32,526 nucleotides of DNA, taken from Deltaproteobacteria bacterium (GTDB lineage Bacteria; Myxococcota_A; Polyangia; Polyangiales; Ga0077539). The stretch covers positions 1-32,526 of the forward strand of contig JAUXYJ010000098.1 in assembly GCA_030694465.1 (NCBI GenBank). The letters are read 5' to 3'. The notes below the pieces were generated by a model. That model ran no database searches. It was given only the letters and a program-made list of their open reading frames with translations, and was not told the DNA's origin. This document shows positions 1-6,678 of the stretch, piece by piece (within the stretch, counting starts at the first letter, position 1; the number at the start of each line of letters is the position of its first letter). The position numbers and the translations under genes are program-made.

Positions 1-484
1 CACCGGCCGCTGCAACGCGTGCATTTCTGCTGGCCAAACGCCAGGAGCAGGGCAGATGTGTTGTAACGGATTAAGCCTCGTCGGCGGCGTGTGTCAGGCC
101 CCCTGTGTTGCGGGTGGGATGTGCACGGTCAACGTGTGCGAAGGCGTCAACGTGCAGGGAACCTTCGGGTCCTGCGACGTGGCAGAGCCCGTGTGCATCC
201 GAGATCCCGCGGCGGTGGTGTGTACTCAGGACGATCGGCCCGCAGCTTCCTGTGGCGGGCCGAGCCTCACGCCTTGCACTCAAGACAACGAATGTGCTGC
301 AGCTCACTTGTGCGGAGCGGTTCATCTGGGAGTAGCCAACTGTGTTGACTGGCTGGGTGGACCGAATCAAGCAGGCACCACTTGCTGGTTGCCCTCGGAT
401 CGAGGGCGCTTGATCTGCCGCGACGGAACGAGACTCACGTGTCCGGAGGGGCGAGAGGTCAGAGATTGCCCCCGGTGCCCATGA
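1..484 (+). CDS. C-terminal part of a Cys-rich secreted protein (5' end outside window)
   Basis: The frame is open from base 2 to the TGA at 482-484, so this is the last ~160 residues of a longer protein whose start lies upstream. About 20 of these residues are Cys, in pairs and short loops (for example CNACISAGQ, MCCNGLSL, CVAGGMCTVNVC, RDCPRCP). That pattern is typical of disulfide-stabilised extracellular proteins of Myxococcota; no catalytic motif is visible. The last codons overlap the next gene's start in ATGATGA (481-487), implying translational coupling and a shared operon. An internal ATG at 56 has no reason to be the true start because the same Cys-rich pattern continues upstream of it. 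The function is not recognised. The Cys-rich surface-protein assignment is inference from composition. Confidence 0.7.
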   Translation, partial: TGRCNACISAGQTPGAGQMCCNGLSLVGGVCQAPCVAGGMCTVNVCEGVNVQGTFGSCDVAEPVCIRDPAAVVCTQDDRPAASCGGPSLTPCTQDNECAAAHLCGAVHLGVANCVDWLGGPNQAGTTCWLPSDRGRLICRDGTRLTCPEGREVRDCPRCP

Positions 485-1914
485 TGAATCCAGTGTGCGT
501 AACGCGATTGAGTGTGATCGTCTGCGTCTTTTCGCTGGGTTGCGGCAACACCGTTTCTCCCTTGCAAGACGCGGGCGATGTCATGTTGGCGGATGTCCAC
601 GCAAGCCTCGTCACACTGAGACTCACCAGCGATTTTACAGCGGTTCGCTCGGGTCTCGGTGCTGCGGCCGTGCGTGCAGAGAGCGCATCGGGCGAGGTCA
701 TCGAGCGCGTCACCGATATCGACGGCCGCGTCACGTTTGCGCTCACCGAGGGGCAACGCTGGGATGTGACCTTCGCGCATCGAAACATCGGCGCCATCTC
801 CATCATTGGCCTGCGGCCCGAAGCGGTCACACGCGAAGTTGAGGTGTTCAAGCACACGTTTCGTGACCGATTTCCACTATGGCGACCCGATCAGCGCGAG
901 CGGAGGCTCAGCGATGTTCCGGTGCGGATAGTTCGCGCGACGACGCGAGGTTTTACAAGCCGAACCTTCGCGGCAGCGGGTCCGATTGTGGTACTGGCGG
1001 CCCAGACACCAGCGTCGCCGACAAGCACGGTCGAGATGGCGTTTAACATGTTACCAGGGCAGACTGGGATTGATGTCGTGGCACTTCTGGGTGTGCAGGA
1101 GACTCTGCCCACCTTTACTCCGCTGCCGGTTCGCTACGTGCATCACCGTATTGAGCCGGTTCCCGAAGGTGACGTCCTTTTGGAGCTAGATTTGGACGCC
1201 GGAGTCCCAGTGGCGAGCGCCCGTTTCCACGACATTCTTCCGTCGCAGCGAGGCATGGTTTCCCCTGCATGCGCCAACGAATTTGCTGGCGTCGCGGGGA
1301 GAATCATCGGCTTGGCGGATCGCGAACAGCGCTCGTTTAGTTCGTTACTGATTGGAACGATCTCAACACAACCACCGACAGCCGCTTCGCCTTGGCGGTT
1401 GCGAACCATTGTCGCATCCAACACACTCCTGCGCACCGACGACGAGGGTCCACTGTACGTAGCTCGTCACGGGTTTGGCTGCGATTCTTCTGACGGAACG
1501 CGGCTGGGCATCGACGTCTCTCCCAACCCTGCAGTGTCGTCCGAGATCCGCGTTCCTGAGCTTGATGAGCTTAAGATCCGCGGCAACTCGCTTGCCAACG
1601 TCGAGATCAGCGCGAAGGGCTCGTACGAGCAGCTCGGGTTTGAGCTGAGTTATTACTCGCCCAACGGTCCTGGTAGCTTTCAATGGGTCGGGTACAACTT
1701 TGACCCCATGGAGTCAGGGCAACGCGCGACAACGCACATCCCACGATTGCCCGGCGGTATCACACTGGCGTCGCTTCTTGAGCTTTCAGAGGGGCTGTAC
1801 GTCGTCAATGCCGTGGTCTCTACGCTGCCACGCACAAAGCCCGCATATGGGTTTTGGCGCGAGGGACTCGAGACGGTTCGCGTGACTACGCAAGCGCGAG
1901 ATCTGAGGCCCTGA
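481..1914 (+). CDS. putative lipoprotein, function unknown
   Basis: The product is 477 residues. I chose the ATG at 481 because it overlaps the previous stop and begins a clear export signal: a short n-region (MMNPVCVTRL), a hydrophobic stretch and then SLGCGN, a lipobox-like site with the Cys near residue 20. A longer frame back to 382 exists but would overlap the upstream gene by about 100 bp and bury the signal. The mature protein has no further strongly hydrophobic segment. Residues about 45-120 look like a beta-sandwich of the carboxypeptidase-regulatory kind (DGRVTFALTEGQRWDVTF). The rest is predicted beta-rich with no motif I recognise. It is likely anchored on the cell surface or in the periplasm, together with the Cys-rich partner encoded just upstream. 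I cannot assign a reaction. The coding call is secure; the lipidation call is moderate, because the residue at -3 of the lipobox is Ser rather than Leu. Confidence 0.75.
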   Translation: MMNPVCVTRLSVIVCVFSLGCGNTVSPLQDAGDVMLADVHASLVTLRLTSDFTAVRSGLGAAAVRAESASGEVIERVTDIDGRVTFALTEGQRWDVTFAHRNIGAISIIGLRPEAVTREVEVFKHTFRDRFPLWRPDQRERRLSDVPVRIVRATTRGFTSRTFAAAGPIVVLAAQTPASPTSTVEMAFNMLPGQTGIDVVALLGVQETLPTFTPLPVRYVHHRIEPVPEGDVLLELDLDAGVPVASARFHDILPSQRGMVSPACANEFAGVAGRIIGLADREQRSFSSLLIGTISTQPPTAASPWRLRTIVASNTLLRTDDEGPLYVARHGFGCDSSDGTRLGIDVSPNPAVSSEIRVPELDELKIRGNSLANVEISAKGSYEQLGFELSYYSPNGPGSFQWVGYNFDPMESGQRATTHIPRLPGGITLASLLELSEGLYVVNAVVSTLPRTKPAYGFWREGLETVRVTTQARDLRP

Positions 1915-1980
1915 ACGAGCCCTCATTCGAGGCTTACACTGAGAAGGCCTCATTCGCACAAAGGTAGATCTCGTTGCGCG

Positions 1981-2151
1981 TTGGTCTCGGTGCTCTCGGC
2001 GATCGTGACCGCGCTGTGGCCCGCGGCCGTGGGGATCGTGATGCCCGCGAGCATCTTGCTGGTGTTGGCTTTGGCCGTGCGGTTGAGCGCGACGGGCGCG
2101 CTGCGCCCCCGCGAGTTTGACGTCGCGGATCCAAAGAAGCCGGCGACGTAG
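1981..2151 (+). pseudogene. possible remnant or small gene: one-TM C-terminal fragment
   Basis: The frame is open from 1915 to the TAG at 2149-2151. From about 1981 it reads like real protein: a hydrophobic helix (LSAIVTALWPAAVGIVMP, then ILLVLALAV) followed by a charged tail, RPREFDVADPKKPAT, with strong G/C third positions. Possible starts are TTG 1981 or GTG 1990, but neither has a convincing ribosome-binding site. Before 1975 the frame reads as Arg/His-rich nonsense, so the homology seems to begin abruptly. This suggests the 3' end of a lost membrane-protein gene rather than an intact one. A genuine ~53-residue membrane peptide is the alternative. The surrounding sequence repeats CCTCATTCG at 1921 and 1948. 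Confidence 0.3.
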
Positions 2152-2159
2152 CCGAGATT

Positions 2160-2175
2160 CCGGCGACGTCGCCGG
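2160..2175. repeat. 16-bp perfect palindrome, family A copy 1
   Basis: CCGGCGACGTCGCCGG is a perfect palindrome lying 5 bp beyond the stop of the epimerase-like gene on the minus strand and 8 bp after the fragment ending at 2151. An imperfect copy (CCGGCGACGTAGCCGA) sits just before it at 2140-2155. The same core occurs at 4150, 5054 and 25963. With no loop it is a poor terminator hairpin, so a protein-binding or mobile repeat is equally possible. Confidence 0.75.
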
Positions 2176-2180
2176 GTGGG

Positions 2181-3128
2181 TCAGGGTTTGCCCGCGTAGG
2201 TCTCTTGGGCCCAGCGCGCGGTGGCCTCGACCTGGGCCTCGAACGGAGTGGGCTCTATCGCGAAGGTCGTGCGAAAATCCTGGTCATCTACGAGATAGGG
2301 CTCTTCCCACTGGTAGCGCATTTCGTGGAGCTCGCCGAGCATCGGGACAAAGATCCCGACCCCTCGGGTGACCCAACGCGGGACCGTGCTGATCGTGATC
2401 TCTCGACCGAGCGCGCGGCCCAGCGCGTCGGCCCACGCGCGGGGTGAGCGGGCCTCGAGCGTAGGGACGTGCCAGACGCGACCGTCCGCCTCGGGGTGTG
2501 CGCCCAACGTGGCCAAGGCCTTGGCGAGATCTGGCGCGTAGGTCAGCGCGTGAGGCAGCGCGGGGTCGCCAAAGCACTCGCCGGATTTGCCTGCAAATAC
2601 ACGCTCAAAGAAGCGCGCCCCGAGGTGCGCTTCAACGACGCCTGGGCCCACAAAGTCGCTGGCCTTCGCGATGGCGACGCGCGCCTCTCCGTCGGTGTGT
2701 GCGCGGAGCAATCGCTCTTGCAATCGCAGCCGCAGCGCACCCTTGCGCGAGCAGGGCGCAAACGGCCCTTCTGGCTTCATGGGCGCGCCGTTCATGCGGC
2801 CAAACGCGTAGAGGTTGTCTAAGACTACGAGCCTCGCGCCCTGGGTCTTGGCCGCGCGCAGGGCCCCCTCGGTGATCGCCGGAAGCTCGCGGTCCCACGC
2901 GGGGTAGGGCGGGTTGGCGCACTGATAGACCACCGCGGCGTCCGCGCCAGCTCGCTCGGCGATCGCGGGATCGGTGATCGAGCCCTGCAAGTGAGTGATT
3001 CCCTCTCCGAGCGCGCGAGCGCGACGCGCGACGGTGCGCACGGGCAGCCCCTGCGAGGCGAGGATCTTCGCGAGATGCGAGCCGATTTGCCCGGCTCCAA
3101 GGATCACGTGGACGTTGCGCTCGTTCAT
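2181..3128 (-). CDS. NAD-dependent epimerase/dehydratase-like protein
   Basis: The product is 315 residues, a normal size for the extended or atypical SDR family. The N terminus carries a Rossmann dinucleotide-binding loop, GAGQIGSH (residues 11-18), after a beta strand, and an acidic D/Q region follows. LDNLYAFGRM near residue 105 replaces the usual catalytic YxxxK, with no Lys at the expected place. It is therefore probably an atypical SDR (NmrA or epimerase-like) whose chemistry cannot be deduced. No signal peptide or membrane helix is visible, so it should be cytosolic. It is divergent from the LysR gene at 3235, with about 106 bp between the start codons. This is the classic arrangement of a LysR regulator and its target, so the regulator may control it. 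The start is the ATG at 3128-3126; no alternative is needed. Confidence 0.85.
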   Translation of the reverse strand: MNERNVHVILGAGQIGSHLAKILASQGLPVRTVARRARALGEGITHLQGSITDPAIAERAGADAAVVYQCANPPYPAWDRELPAITEGALRAAKTQGARLVVLDNLYAFGRMNGAPMKPEGPFAPCSRKGALRLRLQERLLRAHTDGEARVAIAKASDFVGPGVVEAHLGARFFERVFAGKSGECFGDPALPHALTYAPDLAKALATLGAHPEADGRVWHVPTLEARSPRAWADALGRALGREITISTVPRWVTRGVGIFVPMLGELHEMRYQWEEPYLVDDQDFRTTFAIEPTPFEAQVEATARWAQETYAGKP

Positions 3129-3234
3129 TGCGTGTGTGCTCCGGCGGCGAGGTGTGAAGAGGCCTCGTTCGCTTGGGTGTCATCGTTGCGCGATCGCATG
3201 GAAGATGCACGATGGGCAGTGTATCCTTGCAAAA
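3129..3234. promoter_or_regulatory. divergent promoter region between epimerase-like gene and lysR
   Basis: The 106-bp spacer separates two divergent start codons, so promoters for both genes should lie here. I see no convincing -35/-10 pair on either strand. The only strong signal is the inverted repeat at its right edge (3223-3244), listed separately. Confidence 0.5.
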
Positions 3235-3244
3235 ATGCAAGGAT
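3223..3244. promoter_or_regulatory. 9-bp inverted repeat over the lysR start, candidate LysR operator
   Basis: The arms ATCCTTGCA (3223-3231) and TGCAAGGAT (3236-3244) are perfect reverse complements separated by four A. The lysR ATG (3235-3237) lies inside. The repeat fits the LysR-type T-N11-A rule (T3227 to A3239). The position suggests negative autoregulation with activation or repression of the divergent gene; as RNA it could also mask the start codon. The repeat is seen directly; the role is inferred. Confidence 0.55.
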
Positions 3245-4128
3245 CGAGGCTCCGCTGGGACGACGTACAGGTGTTTCTCGCGCTGCATCGCGAGCGCTCG
3301 CTCGCGCGCGCAGCGGTCGTGCTGGGGCTCGATGCCTCGACGCTGAGCAGGAGGCTCACGGCGCTTGAGTCTGCGCTCACGCTCACGCTCTTTGACCGCG
3401 GTCGCGAGGGCCTTGCGCCGACCGAAGCCGCCTCGCAGCTTCTCGCCACGGCCGAGGCGATGGAGCTCGCGGCGGCTGAGTTTTCGCGCGATGCCGAGGG
3501 ATTTGAGCGACAGATCGAGGGCCGTGTGCGCGTCTCGACCATGCCCGGGGTGGCGGACTCGATGGTAGCTCCACGGTTGGGAGAGCTACTCGCGCGGCAC
3601 CCTAAGCTCACCCTTGAGCTCGACGTGAGCGTGGGCTACGCGGACCTCTCGCGGCGCGAAGCGGACCTGGCGTTGCGGGGCTCGCGGCCGACGCACGTGG
3701 GGCTGATCGCGCGGCGGTTGGTCCGCACGCCCACGGTGATCGTCGCGTCGCCCGGATATGCGCGCGCGCTGGGCACGCTGCGTGCGCTTGGGGACGCGCG
3801 GTGGATCACGTATGCCGAGGACCTCGCCTCGCAGCCCTCGATGCGCTGGCTCGCGCAGTGCGCGCCGCAGCTTGACCCGGTGCTTCGGACGAGCTCGTTT
3901 TCGTCTCAGATGGCGGCGGCGCGGGCGGGCGTTGGCGTGTTGCTCGCGCCTGCGCCGTTTGTCGACGGCGAGACGCTGGTGCGGGTCAAAGCTTCTCGTG
4001 CGATTGAGCAGTCGCTGCGTGAGGTTGCGCACGGAGAGCTCTGGCTTGTGGGCCACCGCGCGCTGCGGACCGTGCCGCGCGTGTCCGCGGTGTGGGACTG
4101 GCTCGCGAGTCTCTTTGAGAAGGGCTAG
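3235..4128 (+). CDS. LysR-family transcriptional regulator
   Basis: The product is 297 residues, the usual LysR length. The N-terminal winged helix-turn-helix spans residues about 6-65 (WDDVQVFLALHRERSLARAA, then LDASTLSRRLTALE and the LFDRGREGLAPTEAA wing). The remainder is the periplasmic-binding-protein-like effector domain, starting near VRVSTMPGVADSMVAPRL and including RREADLALRGSRPTHVGL. I chose the ATG at 3235 because it places the HTH at the normal distance from the N terminus; the open frame upstream to 2995 overlaps the divergent gene. The effector ligand is unknown. The likely target is the divergent epimerase-like gene, and the regulator's own start lies inside a strong inverted repeat. 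It ends convergent with the lipoprotein gene at 4167, 38 bp away. Confidence 0.9.
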   Translation: MQGSRLRWDDVQVFLALHRERSLARAAVVLGLDASTLSRRLTALESALTLTLFDRGREGLAPTEAASQLLATAEAMELAAAEFSRDAEGFERQIEGRVRVSTMPGVADSMVAPRLGELLARHPKLTLELDVSVGYADLSRREADLALRGSRPTHVGLIARRLVRTPTVIVASPGYARALGTLRALGDARWITYAEDLASQPSMRWLAQCAPQLDPVLRTSSFSSQMAAARAGVGVLLAPAPFVDGETLVRVKASRAIEQSLREVAHGELWLVGHRALRTVPRVSAVWDWLASLFEKG

Positions 4129-4142
4129 GTGACACGGTCACC
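4128..4142. terminator. small hairpin after lysR
   Basis: GGTGAC (4128-4133) and GTCACC (4137-4142) form a 6-bp stem with a 3-base loop, beginning at the last base of the lysR stop codon and lying between two convergent genes. There is no T run, so intrinsic termination would be weak. A terminator role is inferred from position only. Confidence 0.3.
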
Positions 4143-4149
4143 GCGCGAT

Positions 4150-4165
4150 CCGGCGACGTCGCCGG
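4150..4165. repeat. 16-bp perfect palindrome, family A copy 2
   Basis: The sequence CCGGCGACGTCGCCGG is identical to the copy at 2160-2175. It starts 1 bp beyond the stop codon of the minus-strand lipoprotein gene and lies between convergent gene ends, as copy 1 does. Confidence 0.75.
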
Positions 4166-4166
4166 G

Positions 4167-5201
4167 TCACATTCCCTGGGGGCGTGTCCAGACGTAGCCT
4201 ACGAGCTCGCGTGCTTGGTAGCCGAGATTATTCACGGCGTTGTCGCGCTCGGGTGCGCTGGTCGTGAAGAAGTTGTCGCGGTTGCTTGGGTTGTACAAGC
4301 GGTAGAGCGGCACGGCGCCACAGGTCGCGCTGGTGCCGATGTAGCCCATGATGCCCTCAGGCGCGAAGCCCTCGCAGTCTGCGGCGGTGGTCATCAAGTG
4401 GCGGCCCTGCGCGGCGCTGTAGCAGCGGCGAAGGGGCGAGGTCCCAGGGGCCATGCTGCCGTAGAGGTAGAAGAAATTCTCAAACTCGACGGTGAAGCCG
4501 CAGCACGCAGCCTCGGTGCGATTGGTCGTGTAAAAATGCTCGACCCCAGACGAACGATGCACGCCCACGCGGCACCCCGCGAGCTCGTCGCAGCGTCCGT
4601 TGCAGTTGTCATCGCGGAGGTTGCAAGTCTCGGTGGGCATCGCGCCGCACGCGCCGCAGTGGTTGGGGTCCATGGTGAGGTCGACCTCGCACATGTCCGC
4701 GGCGTTGCGGTTGCAGTCAGCGCGGTTGGCGGGGCAGGTGACCATGCTGCAGCGTGCTCCGACGCAGCTCGCGCCGCCGGGGCAGTGCGTGCTGGCGGTG
4801 CACTCGACGCATCGGTGGTTGTCGGTGTCGCAGCGCGGCGTCGCGCCAGCGCAGCCGTCGTCGGCGTGGCATCCAGGGGCGCAGGTAAAGGTCACGGCGT
4901 CGCAGTGATCCGCGGGATCGCAGCGGTCGTTAGAGGGCGTGCAGGCGACACAGCGCCCACGTACGGGGTCACACAAGGGCGTGCCAAAGCGTGTCACGCA
5001 GGCCATGTCGTTCGAGCATTCGCGGCCGCTGTCAAAGCTCTCTGCGTCCGAGGCGGCGACGTCGCCGGGTGGTGCGCCATCGGTCGCGGCCGCGTCTCGC
5101 ACGACGCGCGCGTCGCTGGGGGGCTCGGCGACAGCGCAGGCGAACAAGAGTGAGTTTGACGTGACAAAAACCAGTGCAATTAGAGCTCGTGACCGGCTCA
5201 C
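4167..5201 (-). CDS. Cys-rich lipoprotein with C-terminal DUF5648-type domain
   Basis: The product is 344 residues, starting at GTG 5201, which overlaps the preceding gene's stop as GTGA, so translation is probably coupled. The signal peptide ends in LLFAC, a plausible lipobox with the Cys at about residue 22. A low-complexity Asp/Ala linker follows, then Cys-rich repeats (residues ~60-200) of the kind CVACTPSNDRCDPADHC and DRTDxNCNG-like segments (NLRDDNCNGRCDEL). The C-terminal ~130 residues (HRSSGVEHFYTTNRTEAAC and later LYRLYNPSNRDNFFTTSAPE) match the repeated pattern of the DUF5648 family, which is found on secreted bacterial proteins. It is the last gene of the operon with the DUF1552 and DUF1592 proteins, so it may be their surface partner. 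The exact function is unknown. Confidence 0.85.
   Translation of the reverse strand: MSRSRALIALVFVTSNSLLFACAVAEPPSDARVVRDAAATDGAPPGDVAASDAESFDSGRECSNDMACVTRFGTPLCDPVRGRCVACTPSNDRCDPADHCDAVTFTCAPGCHADDGCAGATPRCDTDNHRCVECTASTHCPGGASCVGARCSMVTCPANRADCNRNAADMCEVDLTMDPNHCGACGAMPTETCNLRDDNCNGRCDELAGCRVGVHRSSGVEHFYTTNRTEAACCGFTVEFENFFYLYGSMAPGTSPLRRCYSAAQGRHLMTTAADCEGFAPEGIMGYIGTSATCGAVPLYRLYNPSNRDNFFTTSAPERDNAVNNLGYQARELVGYVWTRPQGM
5054..5067. repeat. 14-bp palindrome, family A copy 3, inside a lipoprotein gene
   Basis: CGGCGACGTCGCCG lies in the Asp/Ala linker of the lipoprotein gene at 4167-5201, where it encodes part of PPGDVAAS just after the lipid anchor. It matches the core of the copies at 2160 and 4150. 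Confidence 0.65.
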
Positions 5202-6589
5202 ACCAAGACCTCAGCGATGGGCTCAGAGGTCTCGGCGCCGTTGAAGCCGTAGCTTGCGTAGGGGAGGCCGAGGGCGCGAAGGATGGTGAGGTGGACGCGG
5301 GCGAGGTTGCCACCAGCCTGGCGATAGTGCACTCCGCCTCGCAGGGTGCCTCCGCCTCCGCCGGCCAACAGCACCGGAAACTCTTCGACGACGTGTTGAT
5401 CTCCCGCAGAGAATTCGCTGGTCGCGAGCATCACCATGTTGTCGAGCAGCGAGCGCCCGCCGATGTCCATGGTGTTGGCGAAGAGGTCGAGCACGCGCTT
5501 AAAACAGCGCATGGTGTAGATCGCGGTGCTCTTGGCGATGTCTTGGCGGTTCTCGTGACACATCTGGTGCAGCCCAGAGGGGGCGCCCACTGCGCGAAAG
5601 ATGGTCTGCGAGCCAGGCGCGGTAAACATCATCGAGAACACGCGCGTGAGGTCACACTGGAGCGCTACGGCGAGCAGCTGCATCATGGCCATGAGCTTGT
5701 CTTCGAGGGGCTCGTTGCTCGGGTCGGGGTCAAAGCCTCCGGCGCGGGTCGGTCGCATGGGCGATGTGCACATGGGCGCCGAGGCGCGGAGGTTGCGTTG
5801 GATCTCGCCGATGTGCTCGAGGTGAGCGTCCAAGCGCATGCGATCGGCCGCGCCGAGGCGTGTGCGCAACCGGGCGGCGTCTGCGCGCACCGCGTCGAGC
5901 ACGGACACGCGGTCACCGGGCTCGCGCGAGCCCATGACGGGCACCCCGAACAGGTGCTGAAAGAGCGCGTCTACCGAGCGAATGGGCAGGTTTTGTGACT
6001 CTTCGCCGTTGTACGAGATGCACGTCCACGAGCCATAGTCGTGAAAGCGATTGTTGCTCACGCTGAGCTCGAGCGAGCGAAAGCGCGTGGGCATGGCGCC
6101 GACGAACATGGGGTGTCGCGCGATGACCTGGTCGAGCGTGGGGCGAGAGAGCGCGAAGATGTGGTCTGGGTGATAGAAGCCCGCGGGCCGGGGTCGATCT
6201 GCGCTCAGGGCGTTGGTCACTCCGCGCATGTGGCCGTCGCCTTGGCCGCCAGGCGAGGCTGGGATCTCTGTCTTGGGTTCGAGCCCGGTGATCACGCTGA
6301 CCGAGGGGACGCGCGAGGTGTTTTGCGCGAGCGGCGCGAGCTGCTCAGAGGGGGTCCACGCGGACGGGGAGCCTGTGGGGGTCCAGGTGTCGGCGTGGCC
6401 GCGGCCGCTCCAACCGTAGCCGTTGCCCCAGAAGAAGACCCCGTAGCGCTTGGGCGGGGTGGTGCCGTCTGCGAAGGCCTCGCCGGTGCGGCTGAGCATG
6501 GCTTCGAGCACGGGGAGGCCCACGGTGGCGAGGCCGGTCGCTGCGACGCCGCGGAGCATGGTTCGGCGCGAGAGTGCGAGCTTGTTCAT
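5198..6589 (-). CDS. DUF1552 family exported protein (Tat signal)
   Basis: The product is 463 residues from ATG 6589. The N terminus MNKLALSRRTMLRGVAATG is a twin-arginine signal (SRRTMLRG) with a hydrophobic h-region, so the protein is exported folded. The body matches the DUF1552 family (for example YGVFFWGNGYGWSGRGHADT, then GHMRGVTNALS, and near the C terminus NMVMLATSEFSAGDQHVVEE). This family is common in Myxococcota and Planctomycetes and distantly related to the alkaline-phosphatase-like DUF1501 proteins; no activity is established. The frame can be extended to GTG 6682, which overlaps the upstream stop as GTGA. That adds 31 residues before the Tat motif, so I prefer 6589, although the overlap makes 6682 a real alternative. 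DUF1552 genes are usually adjacent to DUF1592 genes, as here. Confidence 0.9.
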   Translation of the reverse strand: MNKLALSRRTMLRGVAATGLATVGLPVLEAMLSRTGEAFADGTTPPKRYGVFFWGNGYGWSGRGHADTWTPTGSPSAWTPSEQLAPLAQNTSRVPSVSVITGLEPKTEIPASPGGQGDGHMRGVTNALSADRPRPAGFYHPDHIFALSRPTLDQVIARHPMFVGAMPTRFRSLELSVSNNRFHDYGSWTCISYNGEESQNLPIRSVDALFQHLFGVPVMGSREPGDRVSVLDAVRADAARLRTRLGAADRMRLDAHLEHIGEIQRNLRASAPMCTSPMRPTRAGGFDPDPSNEPLEDKLMAMMQLLAVALQCDLTRVFSMMFTAPGSQTIFRAVGAPSGLHQMCHENRQDIAKSTAIYTMRCFKRVLDLFANTMDIGGRSLLDNMVMLATSEFSAGDQHVVEEFPVLLAGGGGGTLRGGVHYRQAGGNLARVHLTILRALGLPYASYGFNGAETSEPIAEVLV

Positions 6590-6678
6590 GGGGGCGATCC
6601 AGGAGAGTTCGGGTGCAAAAAAAGGGACAGTGCGTACGGTGCGTGGCGGCGAGCAGAGGCTCGCGGCGCTCACGGCGC

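Noticed and set aside
2160..2175. Family A palindrome as an intrinsic terminator
   Set aside because: It is a loopless perfect palindrome without a T run, and identical cores occur inside coding regions, so termination cannot be its general role.
5174..5998. 274-residue plus-strand frame opposite the DUF1552 gene
   Set aside because: It is antisense to a recognised family with a Tat signal; its product has only biased His/Val/Ala/Glu composition.
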